This document shows, piece after piece, positions 14,824-14,891 of a stretch of 14,891 nucleotides of DNA. The stretch is from Asaia bogorensis (GTDB lineage Bacteria; Pseudomonadota; Alphaproteobacteria; Acetobacterales; Acetobacteraceae). Below the pieces are notes generated by a model. It was not told where the DNA came from and did not search any database. It was given only the letters and a program-made list of their open reading frames with translations. The DNA lies in assembly GCA_945874515.1 (NCBI GenBank), contig CAMCHA010000011.1, forward strand, positions 1-14,891. Direction: 5' to 3'. Position 1 is the first letter of the stretch. Every line of letters starts with the position of its first letter. Made by a program: the position numbers and the translations under genes.

Positions 14824-14891
14824 ATGTCGCAGGAAAATAGCGAAGCGGAACCAAAATCCTGGCTTCAACTCGCGATCGAGGATGATCTGGA
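14824..14891 (+). CDS. Start of an unidentified gene, cut by the window edge
   Basis: An ATG with an excellent ribosome site (AAGGAG at 14811-14816, seven bases upstream) opens a frame that runs off the window after 22 codons: MSQENSEAEPKSWLQLAIED and onward. The N-terminus is polar and acidic, with no signal peptide. Too little is visible to name a family. The separate leader suggests its own promoter. Confidence 0.7.
   Translation, partial: MSQENSEAEPKSWLQLAIEDDL

Overview
The window looks like a GC-rich alphaproteobacterial chromosome segment. Protein flavour and the PhoB-type boxes fit this, and Rhodospirillales/Acetobacteraceae is a guess I cannot test here. There are eleven complete protein genes, one gene cut by the right edge, one decayed ORF, and several regulatory or structural elements between genes. 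I see no tRNA, rRNA, insertion sequence or CRISPR array.

Left block, minus strand (about 123-5112): a phosphate-uptake cluster read pstS-like -> Na/Pi symporter (NptA type, with PhoU-like tail) -> PiT transporter. No pstCAB ABC permease genes are present, so the PstS-like binding protein is an orphan here. A clear two-half-site Pho box lies upstream of pstS (5095-5112). A weaker one lies upstream of pit (1830-1847). A long hairpin follows the pit stop.

Middle (5031-5592): a divergent intergenic region. It holds the pstS Pho box, a small decayed ORF with an internal TAG, a tandem 11-bp repeat (two copies of AGACGTCACCC), and a possible fabI promoter.

Right block, plus strand (5593-10481): fabI - atoD - atoA - fused MaoC/phosphate acyltransferase - ackA. 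Spacing is tight and ribosome sites are good up to the acyltransferase. This set suits short-chain acyl-CoA and acetoacetate metabolism. AtoDA would activate acetoacetate and release acetate, and the acyltransferase plus AckA would recover the acid as acyl-CoA through acyl-phosphate. Similar pta-ackA-fabI clusters occur in polyhydroxybutyrate-making alphaproteobacteria.

Then (10547-14641): a second-messenger block. An HD-type protein with the metal-site layout of class I cyclic-nucleotide phosphodiesterases overlaps by 4 bp a membrane-bound class III adenylate cyclase (sensor-HAMP-cyclase). A patatin-like lipase follows 4 nt later. Opposing cyclase and phosphodiesterase genes joined by translational coupling, with a lipase behind them, are the most interesting arrangement in the window. 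The ackA-phosphodiesterase gap can form mutually exclusive hairpins. The last 68 bases start an unidentified gene with a strong ribosome site.
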